This document shows positions 1 through 8,274 of a DNA stretch of 38,828 nt, in pieces (position 1 is the stretch's first letter; each line of letters opens with the position of its first letter). The notes under the pieces were generated by a model, which was not told the origin of the DNA, made no database searches, and saw only the letters and a list, made by a program, of their open reading frames with translations. A program made the translations under genes and the position numbers. The stretch comes from Azospirillum endophyticum (GTDB taxonomy: Bacteria; Pseudomonadota; Alphaproteobacteria; Azospirillales; Azospirillaceae). Where the stretch lies: contig NZ_JAENHM010000012.1 of NCBI RefSeq assembly GCF_016595245.1, positions 1-38,828 on the forward strand, read 5' to 3'.

Positions 1-45
1 CCCCCTCACCCCAACCCCTCTCCCGCGAGGGGAGAGGGGCTTTTT
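1..45 (+). repeat. Dispersed C-rich repeat with terminator-like hairpin
   Basis: A C-rich lead (CCCCCTCACCCCAA) is followed by a perfect 10-bp stem, 15-24 with 30-39, loop 25-29, then C and five T. It looks like a rho-independent terminator on the plus strand. The same pattern in reverse orientation lies at 30791-30829, so it is a dispersed repeat and not only a local terminator. No gene is seen between here and 134. Confidence 0.6.
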
Positions 46-134
46 CAATTTCAAACTGTGCGCCTTGTTGCAGGCGCGAGATCTGTGCATCCCGTAGCGC
101 CCAGCGGGGGAGGATAGGTGGGGGCCTAACGTCC

Positions 135-1466
135 TCACCGTTCGAACAGTCCGACCAGTTCCACATGGGCCGACCACAGGAACTGGTCGACCGGCCAGAC
201 CTTCGTCAGGCGATAGCCGCCATCCACCAGGACCCGCGCATCGCGGGCGAAGCTGGCCGGATTGCAGGACACCCCCACCACCCGCGGCACCTTGGCTCCG
301 GCAAGCGCCGCCGCCTGGGCCGCGGCACCGGCGCGCGGCGGGTCGAACACCACCGCGTCATACCGGTTGAGGTCCTTGACACCCAGCGGATCTTCGAAAA
401 GATCGCGCCGCTCCACCGTCAGCCGCAGCCCCTGTACCGAACGGCCGAGCGCCGCTACCGCCGCCTCGTCGCCTTCCACGGCATGGACTGCGGCTTGTTG
501 CGCAAGCGGAACGGAAAAAGTGCCGATGCCGGCGAACAGGTCGGCGATGCGCGCCGCTTGCCCCACCCCCTCGCGCACCGCCGCCACCAGGGCGGCCTCG
601 CCCTCCGCGCTCGCCTGCAGGAAGGCGCCCGGCGGTGGCTGGATCGAAACGCCTGCGAAACGGATGAAGGCCGGCCGGCGGTTCGCCACCGGCTCCGGCG
701 CGGCGCGGTCGGCGGGCTGCCAGGCGATGCGGGCGATGCGCTCCGGCTCGAAGGCAACCAGCGCCTCGCGGGCGGCGCGGTCCAGGCTGCGCGGCCCGAC
801 CAGCAGCAGATCGACCCCGCCCTCCAGCTCGGTCAGCACCACGTCGGCGCCGCCGCCGTCCGGCAGCAGATCGGCCAGCAGGCCACGCAGAGGCTCCACC
901 AGGGCGAACAGGCGGGGCGCCAGCACCGGGCACTCCTCCAGATCGACCAGCCGGTGGCTCTGCCGCTCGTTGAAGCCGAACCAGACCCGCTTGCCGCGCT
1001 TCAGCGCGGCGAAGCGGGCACGGCGGCGGGCGGCGGCGGGCGTCCGTGCCGGCGGCTCCATCGGGACGTCGCCCAGCCCGACCCGCTCCAGCGCGCCGCG
1101 CACCATCCCGACGGTCCAGGCGGCATAGGTCGCGTCATCCATCTGCTGGAGCGTACAGCCGCCGCAGCGGCCGAAATGGCGGCAGGCCGGCGGCCGGCGG
1201 CCGGGAGCGGGCTCGATCACCTCGAGCAGCTCGGCGCGCACGCCCTCCCCTTTGCCGTCGCCGTCCGCGACACGGACACGCACCCGGTCGCCGGTCACCG
1301 TGTAGGGCACGAACAGGCGCAAACCCTCGGCGAAAGCGATTCCGTCGCCGCGCGCACCGACGTCGATGATGGAGACCTCCAACTCCCGGAACTCGGCGGG
1401 CGGCTGGGCGGTCTTGCGGGCGGGCGGGCGTCCCTTGGCGAAGGGGCGCTTGGCAGGACGCGTCAT
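135..1466 (-). CDS. 23S rRNA (uracil-5)-methyltransferase, RlmD/RumA-like
   Basis: SAM-dependent RNA m5U methyltransferase of the TrmA/RlmD/RlmCD family, 443 aa, expected to act on 23S rRNA in the cytoplasm. A basic N-terminus (1-25) precedes a TRAM-like RNA-binding domain (about 26-85). The 4Fe-4S cluster cysteines are C95, C101 and C104 (CRHFGRCGGC) with C179 in LEECP. The SAM-binding loop DLFAGIGTF is at 309-317, a DPPRAG motif at 375-380, and the catalytic cysteine is C401 in VSCNPASF. The ATG at 1466 is preferred over a longer reading to 1745, because the extra residues overlap the upstream thioesterase gene and do not resemble the family. Only 35 bp separate it from that gene, so co-transcription is likely. 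The family is secure; the exact target uridine cannot be told from sequence. Confidence 0.88.
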   Translation of the reverse strand: MTRPAKRPFAKGRPPARKTAQPPAEFRELEVSIIDVGARGDGIAFAEGLRLFVPYTVTGDRVRVRVADGDGKGEGVRAELLEVIEPAPGRRPPACRHFGRCGGCTLQQMDDATYAAWTVGMVRGALERVGLGDVPMEPPARTPAAARRRARFAALKRGKRVWFGFNERQSHRLVDLEECPVLAPRLFALVEPLRGLLADLLPDGGGADVVLTELEGGVDLLLVGPRSLDRAAREALVAFEPERIARIAWQPADRAAPEPVANRRPAFIRFAGVSIQPPPGAFLQASAEGEAALVAAVREGVGQAARIADLFAGIGTFSVPLAQQAAVHAVEGDEAAVAALGRSVQGLRLTVERRDLFEDPLGVKDLNRYDAVVFDPPRAGAAAQAAALAGAKVPRVVGVSCNPASFARDARVLVDGGYRLTKVWPVDQFLWSAHVELVGLFER

Positions 1467-1501
1467 GTCTTGGTCCGTCTGGTGCTGGCTGCAGCCCCCC
1501 T

Positions 1502-1924
1502 TTACGCTTCCAGCAGCTTGGCGCGCAACGGTTCCGGAATCGGGGTCGGGCGGTGGGCCGCCTTGTCGACGATCACCGCCACCGCTTCCTGGGTGGCGAT
1601 GCAGCGGTCGCCCAGGAAGATGGCGCAGCCCAGCGTGATCGAACTGGTGCCCAGCCGCAGGGTTCGTGCGCCAATTCGCACGATGTTGGGATAAAGCAGC
1701 TCCGCCTTGTATTCGATCAGGCTGCGGGCCAGCACGACGGTCCACGGAACCTCGTCGGTGAAGCCGCCGACCTGATGGATCAGGGCAACGCGCGCCTGTT
1801 CGAAATAGATGCCGAGGGCATTATTATTGACGTGCCCCACCGCATCCAGGTCGTTGAAGCGCACGCGCTCCTCCCACCAGAAGCGATAGAGGTCGGGGCT
1901 GGTCAGGTCGGGCGTGCCGGTCAT
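1502..1924 (-). CDS. Acyl-CoA thioesterase, 4HBT hot-dog family
   Basis: Single-domain hot-dog thioesterase of 140 aa, of the 4-hydroxybenzoyl-CoA thioesterase/YbgC/FadM type, which hydrolyses acyl-CoA thioesters in the cytoplasm. The family signature is visible near residues 23-40: FNDLDAVGHVNN, with acidic residues followed by GHVNN and then YFEQAR at the start of the long helix. Length fits the family. The ATG at 1924 has a good Shine-Dalgarno (AAGGAAG) upstream; a longer reading to 1990 adds an unrelated N-terminus. It is the first gene of a probable two-gene unit with the rRNA methyltransferase. The substrate is unknown. Confidence 0.82.
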   Translation of the reverse strand: MTGTPDLTSPDLYRFWWEERVRFNDLDAVGHVNNNALGIYFEQARVALIHQVGGFTDEVPWTVVLARSLIEYKAELLYPNIVRIGARTLRLGTSSITLGCAIFLGDRCIATQEAVAVIVDKAAHRPTPIPEPLRAKLLEA

Positions 1925-2116
1925 GCCGTCTTCCTTGCCGTATAGGTCAATGCGTCCCCGGACTGTGGCGTATGGTCCGGGACGGCGCAAGCCCGGCCGC
2001 CTCGATTGCCATCCTCATTTCCGCCTCTATTTCCGTTGCGGGCCGCGAATTCCCGCGCCAATCGCCGATTGGCCGTGTTATTGGAGTCGGACCAACCCTC
2101 CGCAACGGACCGGACG

Positions 2117-2362
2117 ATGAGCAAGGACACCACCAACCAGACGGCCGAGGCGCTGTTCGAAAAGGCGCTGTCGATCGCCGAAAAGCACCTGGACGAGGCG
2201 ATCAAGGAAGGTGGCCCGCTCGGCCCCTACATCGCCGTCGCCATGATCGAGGCCGCGGTCAACGCCGCCGTGGACGAGACCAGCCACGAAGACGTGATCG
2301 ACATGCTGCGCGATCTCGCCGCCCAGATCGAGGCGGACTCCGACGAAGCCGAGGAAGACTGA
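2117..2362 (+). CDS. Small acidic conserved-type protein, unknown function
   Basis: An 81-aa soluble acidic protein with no signal peptide or membrane segment. The sequence looks helical throughout and ends in a strongly acidic tail (EADSDEAEED). I do not recognise the family. The ATG at 2117 starts MSKDTTNQ, which reads like a natural N-terminus; an in-frame ATG at 2006 would add a 37-residue Pro/Arg-rich extension and is less likely. It is divergent from the thioesterase gene and ends 3 bp before the stop codon of the convergent permease gene. Confidence 0.6.
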   Translation: MSKDTTNQTAEALFEKALSIAEKHLDEAIKEGGPLGPYIAVAMIEAAVNAAVDETSHEDVIDMLRDLAAQIEADSDEAEED

Positions 2363-2365
2363 GCG

Positions 2366-3193
2366 TTACGCCGTCTTCAAGGCCACTGCGGACCCTGCCT
2401 GCCGGCGCGCCTCGCGCCGGCGCAGGATCTCGTAGACGACGGCGCCCAGGATGGTCAGCGCGATCAATACCAGCGACAGCGCGTTGACCGCCGGGGTCAG
2501 GCCGGTGCGCACCTTGGTCGCGATGAAGACGGTCAGGGTGGTGTCCAGCCCGCGCACGAACAGCGTGGTGTTGTAGTTCTCGAAGCTCTGCAGGAAAGCC
2601 AGCAGGGCCGCCGACAGGATCGCCGGCATCAGGTACGGCAGCGTGATGCGCCGGAACACCTGCCCATGCGTGGCGCCGAGGTCGAGGGCGGCCTCCTCCA
2701 GCGCCGGATCGAACCGCTCCAGCCTTGCCGAGAACAGCAGCATGGCATAGGCGGCGATGAAGCTGGATTGCGCGACCACGGTCAGGAACAGCCCGCCGCT
2801 GACCCCGAACCACTCCCGCCAGAACACCAGGGTCGAGATGCCGACGATCACGCCCGGCGTCAGCAGCGGCGACACCATCAGCGCGTAGAGGAAGGTCCTG
2901 GCCCGGCTGTGCAGACGGTCGAGCAGCAGGGCCGCCGCCAGCCCCAGCGGCACCGCCAGCGCGATCACCCCCGCCCCCACCAGCAGGCTGGTGCCCAGCG
3001 CCGCCCACATGCGCTGGTCTTCCCACAGCGCCTGGAACCAGCCCAGCGTGAAGCCCATCCAGGGCGTCACGGTGGGAAAGCGGCTGCTGTTGAAGGTCGC
3101 CGCCGCCATGATGCCCAGCGGCAGGAACAGATAGCCGAAGAACAGCACCAGATAGGCGCCGGTCAGCAGGCGGCGGAGTCGGGCGGCGGTCAT
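2366..3193 (-). CDS. ABC transporter permease, PotC/polyamine-type
   Basis: Inner-membrane permease of 275 aa of the binding-protein-dependent (MetI-like) fold, most like the PotC/YdcV side of spermidine/putrescine importers. About six hydrophobic segments are visible, beginning at residues 10-32. The cytoplasmic EAA loop reads EEAALDLGATHGQVFRRITLP, with the conserved glycine. A PSLL-like segment, MVSPLLTPGVIVGIS, lies near the middle. The ATG at 3193 gives the normal N-terminus; a longer in-frame reading to 3421 runs into the upstream permease gene. It follows that gene by 37 bp on the same strand, and the two form a heterodimeric pair. The substrate is inferred only at the polyamine/small-cation class level; phosphonate or opine importers are possible. 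Confidence 0.85.
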   Translation of the reverse strand: MTAARLRRLLTGAYLVLFFGYLFLPLGIMAAATFNSSRFPTVTPWMGFTLGWFQALWEDQRMWAALGTSLLVGAGVIALAVPLGLAAALLLDRLHSRARTFLYALMVSPLLTPGVIVGISTLVFWREWFGVSGGLFLTVVAQSSFIAAYAMLLFSARLERFDPALEEAALDLGATHGQVFRRITLPYLMPAILSAALLAFLQSFENYNTTLFVRGLDTTLTVFIATKVRTGLTPAVNALSLVLIALTILGAVVYEILRRREARRQAGSAVALKTA

Positions 3194-3230
3194 AGGGGCC
3201 TTCTCATCGGCTGCCTCATGGGCTGCGAGT

Positions 3231-4115
3231 TCATTTCGCGATGTCCGCCAGCCCGACGCGGAACAGCCGCATCGCGCCGAGGATGAAGCCGATGCACAGC
3301 ACCAGCAGGATGAAGGCGTAGGCCGCCCCCTGGTTCCAGTTCCCGCCTTCGAAGAACCAGTTGTAGATGATCTCGGTGAACCAGCGGCTGTTCGGCCCGC
3401 CCAGCAGGGCGGGCACGGCATAGCTGCCGGCCGCCAGCATGAAGGTCATGATGCAGCCGACGGCGATGCCCGGCTTGGCATGGGGCAGCACGATGCGGCG
3501 GTGGATGCGCAGCCAGCCGGCGCCCAGATCCCGCGCCGCCTCGATCTGGTTGCGGTCCAGCGATTCGATGGCGTTGTAGAGCGGGAAGACCATGAACAGG
3601 ATGTAGACGTAGACCATGCCGACGATCACCCCGCCGTCGCCGCCCAGGAAGCGCTGCGGCTCGTCGATGATGCCGAGCCCCAGCAGCAGCGCGTTCAGCG
3701 GCCCGTTGAAGGCCAGGATGATGTACCAGGAGAAGGTGCGCAGCAGCTCGTTGATCCAGAAGGGCACGACCAGCATCAGGATCAGCAGCGGCAGCCGCCG
3801 CTTCGGCGCCACCTGCGCCAGGTAGAAGGCGACCGGATAGCAGACGGCCAGCGTGGTCGCGGTGACCAGCGCGCTGGCCCAGATCGTCTTCAGGAAGATC
3901 GCCAGATGGATCTGGTTGGTCCACAGGGTCAGGTAGTTCTTGACCGTGAAGACGTCTTCCGGCCCGCCGAGCTTGGACGGCGGCAGCGACGGCCGGAAGG
4001 AGAAGCCGATCATCATCAGCTGCGGCAGCACGACCAGCAGCGCCAGCCACAGCGCGACGGCCAGCAGGATCACCCCGGTCAGGACCGGGCCGTACCGGCG
4101 AAGAACCTCCGTCAT
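3231..4115 (-). CDS. ABC transporter permease, PotB/polyamine-type
   Basis: Inner-membrane permease of 294 aa, the PotB/YdcU-like partner of the permease at 2366-3193. It has an N-terminal transmembrane segment (about 12-36), an extended periplasmic loop (about 40-75), and the MetI-like core. The EAA loop reads EAARDLGAGWLRIHRRIVLP, the usual contact site for the ATPase. No ATPase or periplasmic binding-protein gene of this system lies in the window, although such systems are normally encoded as one operon. They may be downstream of another promoter elsewhere, or these permeases may share subunits. The ATG at 4115 is the first methionine. Confidence 0.85.
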   Translation of the reverse strand: MTEVLRRYGPVLTGVILLAVALWLALLVVLPQLMMIGFSFRPSLPPSKLGGPEDVFTVKNYLTLWTNQIHLAIFLKTIWASALVTATTLAVCYPVAFYLAQVAPKRRLPLLILMLVVPFWINELLRTFSWYIILAFNGPLNALLLGLGIIDEPQRFLGGDGGVIVGMVYVYILFMVFPLYNAIESLDRNQIEAARDLGAGWLRIHRRIVLPHAKPGIAVGCIMTFMLAAGSYAVPALLGGPNSRWFTEIIYNWFFEGGNWNQGAAYAFILLVLCIGFILGAMRLFRVGLADIAK

Positions 4116-4247
4116 TCGGGCGCTGCTCCAGCCTGTGGGACCGGTTCGACGCCTAACATGGCGGTTCCCGCCGGCGCAAGCGCGGCTATATGACGATGAC
4201 GTTCAGACGAGGGGCAGCCGCCGGCTGCCTCGCTCACCCCCGCCCGA

Positions 4248-5024
4248 TCAGCCGAGATTGTGCTTGGCCACCACCGCGGCGAAGTCGTCGCCGAAATGCT
4301 CGCCGACGCGGATGACGGAGACGCCGTGCGGGATCTCCTTCAGCGACGGGTGGTCGAGGTTCAGCGAGGTCAGCAGCGCCATCGGCACATGATGGGTCAC
4401 ACTCATCGCGCGCAGGCCGCGGATCAGGTCCAGGCCCGAGAGCCCGTCCATCACCATCGAGGCGATGACCATGTCCGGCGGCACCCGCACCGCGAGGCTG
4501 ATCGATTCGATGGGGTCGGTCACCGTCATGGTGCGGAAGCCGCAGGCCGCCAGTTCCGTCCCCAGCTTCTTGGCGACGACCTTGGACGGGGTGACCAGCA
4601 TGATCTCGACGTTGCGGACGTCGACGTCGGTGACCTGGAACTCGTAGCGCACCGGCAGGGCGCGGATGATCCGGTTGGTCTCGGCCAGCAGCGGCTGTTC
4701 GGCGCGGTCGACCAGCTCGGAGATGCGGTCGATGAAGATCTGGGCGTCGACCAGCTGCTTCTCGTCCAGCCGCTTCAGGCCGCTGAGGTAATCCTCCAGA
4801 CGGTGGGCGACGAGGCTGACGGTGGGATAGCCGAAGCTGGTGCCCATGCCCTTGAAGTTGTGGGCTTCCAGCCGCAGGACGCCGATGGTTTCCACATCGG
4901 TGCGCTGGCCCTTCACGCGGTCCGCCAGTGTCGCGTTCATCAGCTCCAGCCGATCGCGCGCGTCGTCCACGAACTCCATGCGCAAGCGGTCTTCGAGGTC
5001 GTCGGTCGACAGGGGCGAGGCCAT
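4248..5024 (-). CDS. Hpt domain protein with degenerate receiver domain
   Basis: A 258-aa soluble protein with two signalling domains. Residues about 10-120 form a histidine phosphotransfer domain: AHNFKGMGTSFG carries the phosphoryl-accepting H55 with K58-G59. Residues about 138-255 resemble a receiver domain but lack its chemistry. The acidic N-terminal pair is absent (LVTPS), S189 sits where the phosphorylated Asp is expected, and the usual Pro/Asp-Gly turn is altered, although a TS is kept near 219-220. This predicts a phosphotransfer protein with a pseudo-receiver. The ATG at 5024 is chosen; a TTG at 5069 would lengthen it by 15 residues and cross a palindrome that looks regulatory. Which kinase it serves is not shown by the neighbours. 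Confidence 0.75.
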   Translation of the reverse strand: MASPLSTDDLEDRLRMEFVDDARDRLELMNATLADRVKGQRTDVETIGVLRLEAHNFKGMGTSFGYPTVSLVAHRLEDYLSGLKRLDEKQLVDAQIFIDRISELVDRAEQPLLAETNRIIRALPVRYEFQVTDVDVRNVEIMLVTPSKVVAKKLGTELAACGFRTMTVTDPIESISLAVRVPPDMVIASMVMDGLSGLDLIRGLRAMSVTHHVPMALLTSLNLDHPSLKEIPHGVSVIRVGEHFGDDFAAVVAKHNLG

Positions 5025-5049
5025 GGAACGGATTCCGGATGAGGAAGAG

Positions 5050-5064
5050 GTACCCCGAAGGTAC
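5050..5064. promoter_or_regulatory. Palindrome GTACC-N5-GGTAC upstream of the Hpt gene
   Basis: A perfect 5+5 inverted repeat spaced by five bases lies 26 bp before the ATG of the Hpt gene. It contains TAC...GTA half-sites reminiscent of LuxR/NarL-type operators. Binding is inferred; no regulator is identified. Confidence 0.3.
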
Positions 5065-5088
5065 ACCAAAACCCGCCGCCGAAACAGA

Positions 5089-5122
5089 CGCGGCGCGCCC
5101 TTATGCCGAAGGACGCGCCGCG
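5089..5122 (-). terminator. Hairpin downstream of the PadR-like gene
   Basis: A 12-bp stem with one mismatch (5089-5100 with 5111-5122) encloses a 10-base loop, 32 bp past the stop at 5154. On the minus strand it is followed by GTCTGTTTCGG, a weak T tract. It probably terminates the regulator transcript before the Hpt gene. Confidence 0.5.
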
Positions 5123-5153
5123 CATGATGGAAGAACCGATTTCCCGGAAAGGA

Positions 5154-5699
5154 TCAGAGGCGGGCGAGCAGCCCCTGGAACCAGGCCAGACGCTCTTCGG
5201 CCTGGGCGATGTCCAGTTCCAGCCAGGAGGCGAAATGGCCGGCGCTGCCGACATTCGCCCGCTTCAGGTCGCCCAGCCGGGCCAGTTCCGTCTCGCAGAG
5301 CGCCACGAGATTGTCGATCTGGTCGCGCTGCGACTCAGGCTCCAGCAGATGCAGGAAGCGCAGCTTCAGCGCGATGACCAGCTTGTTCAGCCCATCGGCC
5401 GACGGCGCGCGGACATTGGCGCGCATCAGCGTGTCGAACTCCGCCCGCCCGGCCTCGGTCGGCCCCAGCAAGGCGTTGTCTTCCATGCCGCTGCCGTCCA
5501 GCGCCTCGATCAGCCCCTCGTAGCGCAGCATCTCCAGCGAGGTGCCCATCAGGTCGAGCGACGGTCCCATCATGCGGTCGAGGAAATGGCGGACGGCGCC
5601 CGCCAGATCGGCATAGCGCAGCGGCCCGCCCTGGATCAGCGTGCCCAGGACGACGAGGCGCACGGCCTCCTTCGGCATCAGCGAGTTGTCACGGTACAT
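5154..5699 (-). CDS. PadR-like winged-helix transcriptional regulator
   Basis: A 181-aa protein. Residues about 8-70 fit a PadR-type winged helix: MPKEAVRLVVLGTLIQGG opens the first helix, and LEMLRYEGLIEAL resembles the end of the recognition region. A helical C-terminal half (about 95-181) resembles the dimerisation domain of virulence-activator/PadR proteins. The ATG at 5699 has a strong Shine-Dalgarno (AGGGGG); a longer reading to 5768 adds a non-family leader. It is monocistronic, with a hairpin downstream. Its ligand and targets are unknown. The assignment rests on overall pattern and not on a unique motif. Confidence 0.6.
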   Translation of the reverse strand: MYRDNSLMPKEAVRLVVLGTLIQGGPLRYADLAGAVRHFLDRMMGPSLDLMGTSLEMLRYEGLIEALDGSGMEDNALLGPTEAGRAEFDTLMRANVRAPSADGLNKLVIALKLRFLHLLEPESQRDQIDNLVALCETELARLGDLKRANVGSAGHFASWLELDIAQAEERLAWFQGLLARL

Positions 5700-5793
5700 G
5701 GCGAACCCCCTGGGCGATGCCCCGGATTGCAGGATGGACGGGCAAAGGAAGCGGCCGGTCCGCAGCAAGGAAACTGCGAACCAATCGCAACAC

Positions 5794-5811
5794 TACCCCT
5801 CAAAGTAGGGG
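5794..5811. promoter_or_regulatory. TAC-N8-GTA palindromic site upstream of the PadR-like gene
   Basis: TACCCCTCAAAGTAGGGG contains a 5-bp inverted repeat (CCCCT/AGGGG) and TAC...GTA ends, about 95 bp before the start codon at 5699. The same TACCCC...GTA style occurs before the neighbouring Hpt gene (5050-5064). It could be an autoregulatory or LuxR/FixJ-type operator; this is inference. Confidence 0.3.
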
Positions 5812-5879
5812 CGCGCACGCCATCTGTCCAGGGGGCAAAACGTCCGTATCGCCGAAGGGGTCTTTCGAACCGCCTGCCG

Positions 5880-7094
5880 TCAGGCGGCGAGCCGCAGGTC
5901 GAGCCGGCTCCACACGTCCAGCAGCGCGTCGACCAGCATGCCCATCTGCGCGTCGGTGTGCAGCGGGGTCGGGGTGAAGCGCAGCCGTTCCGTCCCGCGC
6001 GGGACGGTGGGGTAGTTGATCGGCTGGACGTAGATGTTGTGCCGCTCCAGCAACTCGTCCGAAGCGCGCTTGCAGCGGTGGGCGTCGCCGACCATCAGCG
6101 GCACGATGTGGCTGACCGACGGCATCACCGGCAGCCCGGCATCGGCGAACATCCGCTTCAGCGTGGCGGCGCGTTCCTGGTGCCGCGTCCGCTCGGCCTG
6201 GCTGTTCTTCAGGTGGCGGATGGAGGCCAACGCACCCGCCGCCAGCACCGGCGACAGCGAGGTGGAGAAGATGAAGCCGGCGGCGAAGCTGCGGACGCAG
6301 TCGATCAGCGCGGAGGAGCCGGTGATGTAGCCGCCCTGCACGCCGAAGGCCTTGCCCAGCGTGCCCTCGATTATGGTCAGCCGGTCCATGACGCCGTCGC
6401 GCTCGGCCACGCCGGCGCCGCGGGCGCCGTACATGCCGACGGCATGCACCTCGTCGAGGTAGGTCATGGCGCCGTGCTTGTCGGCGACGTCGCACAGGTC
6501 ATCGATGGGGGCGATGTCGCCGTCCATCGAATAGACGCTCTCGAAGGCCACCACCTTGGGACGGCCGGGGGCGATGCCCGATAGCAGCTCGTCCAGATGC
6601 CTGGGGTCGTTGTGGCGGAAGATGTGCTTCTCGGCGCCCGAGTTGCGGATGCCGGTGATCATCGAGTTGTGGTTCAGCGCGTCCGACAGGATCACGCAGT
6701 TGGGCAGGATCTTGCCCAGCGTGGTCAGCGTCGCGTCGTTCGACACATAGCCCGAGGTGAAGAGCAGGGCCGCTTCCTTCCGGTGCAGGTCGGCCAGTTC
6801 GCGTTCCAGCAGCACATGGTAGATGTTGGTGCCGGAGATGTTGCGGGTGCCGCCGGCGCCGGCGCCCACCTCGTCCAGCGCGTCGTGCATCGCCTTCAGG
6901 ACGGTCGCGTGCTGGCCCATGCCGAGATAGTCGTTGGAACACCAGACCGTGACCGGACGCTCGTGCCCGTTGGAATCGCGGAAGGTTGCCGTCGGGAAGT
7001 TGCCCGCGTGGCGCTCCAGATTGGCGAAGACCCGGTAGCGGCCGTCCTGCTTCAGGGTCGCAATCTGGTTGCGGAAGAAAGTTTCGTAATCCAT
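5880..7094 (-). CDS. hemA: 5-aminolevulinate synthase
   Basis: PLP-dependent condensation of glycine and succinyl-CoA to 5-aminolevulinate, the first committed step of tetrapyrrole synthesis in alphaproteobacteria (C4 pathway). The protein has 404 aa, the usual length. The PLP lysine is K248 in EGTLGKAFG, the same number as in Rhodobacter ALAS. The PLP-ring aspartate is D214 in LDEVHAVG. The N-terminal glycine-rich segment [14 protein letters not shown] is at 77-90. The ATG at 7094 gives the classic [11 protein letters not shown] start; a longer reading to 7136 adds 14 residues not typical of the family. It is transcribed alone. A perfect TTGAT-N4-ATCAA site at 7217-7230 suggests oxygen-responsive control by an FNR/FixK-type regulator. 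Confidence 0.97.
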   Translation of the reverse strand: MDYETFFRNQIATLKQDGRYRVFANLERHAGNFPTATFRDSNGHERPVTVWCSNDYLGMGQHATVLKAMHDALDEVGAGAGGTRNISGTNIYHVLLERELADLHRKEAALLFTSGYVSNDATLTTLGKILPNCVILSDALNHNSMITGIRNSGAEKHIFRHNDPRHLDELLSGIAPGRPKVVAFESVYSMDGDIAPIDDLCDVADKHGAMTYLDEVHAVGMYGARGAGVAERDGVMDRLTIIEGTLGKAFGVQGGYITGSSALIDCVRSFAAGFIFSTSLSPVLAAGALASIRHLKNSQAERTRHQERAATLKRMFADAGLPVMPSVSHIVPLMVGDAHRCKRASDELLERHNIYVQPINYPTVPRGTERLRFTPTPLHTDAQMGMLVDALLDVWSRLDLRLAA

Positions 7095-7216
7095 CGCGCG
7101 TTCCCGTTCGCATTCGTCCACAAGGGTCGGCTGCACCGGTCGAAGGCATATGGGTTAGGCCGTTCGCTCGGCGCATCGAGAGGATGGCATGATCATCGCC
7201 GACATGCCACCCAGCA

Positions 7217-7230
7217 TTGATCGAAATCAA
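7217..7230. promoter_or_regulatory. FNR/FixK-type binding site (TTGAT-N4-ATCAA)
   Basis: The sequence is TTGATCGAAATCAA, a perfect symmetric match to the FNR/FixK/Anr consensus. The only gene it can serve is hemA (start at 7094, minus strand), because upp is transcribed toward it. The box centre is about 130 bp before the ATG. A class II arrangement would place the transcription start near 7182. hemA is a known FnrL target in Rhodobacter, which makes this plausible. Confidence 0.75.
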
Positions 7231-7462
7231 GCCGCCGACGGATGGGACCTTCGCACAAGCGACGGGCTGCCATGTCCCGCGGATGCCACATGTCGGCCTC
7301 CCGCCGATAGGGACCGCGAATGGCCATGACTTGATCGAGGCCTTGGAAATATGGGCTGTACTGTCTCTATGACCATGACGACAGTGTGGGAATGTGCGGT
7401 CTTGTCTGGCGTGCTCCACCCGCAATTGGGACGATCACACGCTTGTGCCTGATCGATAGGCC

Positions 7463-7482
7463 GGCGCCCGCAGCCGGGCGCC
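7463..7482 (-). terminator. GC-rich hairpin after upp
   Basis: A perfect 8-bp stem (GGCGCCCG with CGGGCGCC) and four-base loop lie 17 bp beyond the upp stop codon. There is no T tract on the minus strand, so it is a candidate terminator or mRNA 3' end only. Confidence 0.4.
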
Positions 7483-7498
7483 GATCCCCCCATGGCGT

Positions 7499-8149
7499 TT
7501 ACTTGGTGCCGAACATGCGGTCGCCGGCATCGCCCAGCCCGGGGACGATATACGCGTCCTCGTTCAGGTGGCTGTCCAGCGCCGCGGTGAAGACCTTCAC
7601 GTCCGGATGCGACTGGTGGAAGCGCAGCACGCCCTCGGGTGCCGCGACCAGCGCCATGAACCGGATGTCGTGGTCGTCCACCCCATGGCGGTTCAGCACG
7701 TCGCAGGCATGGGCGGCGGAATTGCCGGTCGCCAGCATCGGGTCGACGACGATGAACAGCCGCCCTTCGGCCGGCGGCAGCTTCACCAGGTATTCGTGCG
7801 GCTGCTTGGTCTCGTGGTCGCGGTAGAGGCCGATATGCCCCTCGCGCGCCGACGGCACCAGTTCCAGCAGGCCGGCCGACATGCCGAGCCCGGCGCGCAG
7901 CACCGGCACCACCGCCAGCTTCTTGCCCAGGATCACCGGCGCGTCCATCGGCTGCAGCGGCGTCTCGATCCGCTCGGTGGTCAGCGGGATGTCGCGCGTC
8001 AGTTCGTAGCCCATCAGCAGCGAGATCTCGCGCAGCAGGGTGCGGAACCCGCCGGTCGACCGCTCCTTGTTCCGCATATGGGTCAGCTTGTGCTGGATCA
8101 GCGGATGGTCGAGGATGAACAGGTTGGGAAATTCGGGCAGGGTGCGCAT
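7499..8149 (-). CDS. upp: Uracil phosphoribosyltransferase
   Basis: Converts uracil and PRPP to UMP in pyrimidine salvage; cytoplasmic. The 216-aa length is standard. The PRPP-binding motif [11 protein letters not shown] is near residues 135-145. The N-terminus contains the typical [13 protein letters not shown], and the C-terminus ends with [15 protein letters not shown], where the uracil-binding glycine-rich loop and terminal residues match the family. The ATG at 8149 is used. It stands alone between the AAA ATPase gene upstream and the hemA regulatory region downstream. Confidence 0.96.
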   Translation of the reverse strand: MRTLPEFPNLFILDHPLIQHKLTHMRNKERSTGGFRTLLREISLLMGYELTRDIPLTTERIETPLQPMDAPVILGKKLAVVPVLRAGLGMSAGLLELVPSAREGHIGLYRDHETKQPHEYLVKLPPAEGRLFIVVDPMLATGNSAAHACDVLNRHGVDDHDIRFMALVAAPEGVLRFHQSHPDVKVFTAALDSHLNEDAYIVPGLGDAGDRMFGTK

Positions 8150-8274
8150 GGAATCCGGATCGCGGCTGACGGTGAGGATGGCCCGATCCTACCGCGCCTG
8201 GGGCACCGGGGCCAAGGGGGCTGCACTTGGAGCATCGAGCAGAGCCATCCTTGGACGGAGCGCAGACACTGCTT

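Larger units (their letters stand above)
7095..7498. other. 404-bp non-coding region upstream of hemA
   Basis: No gene is seen here. It holds the FNR-type box at 7217-7230 and the hairpin ending upp at 7463-7482. Apparent reading frames crossing it on either strand are continuations of shadows. Confidence 0.6.

Noticed and set aside
165..1694. A 509-aa plus-strand frame opposite the rRNA methyltransferase
   Set aside because: Antisense shadow: low-complexity Arg/Gly/His-rich translation opposite a gene with clear motifs. Many similar long opposite-strand frames in the window were dropped for the same reason.
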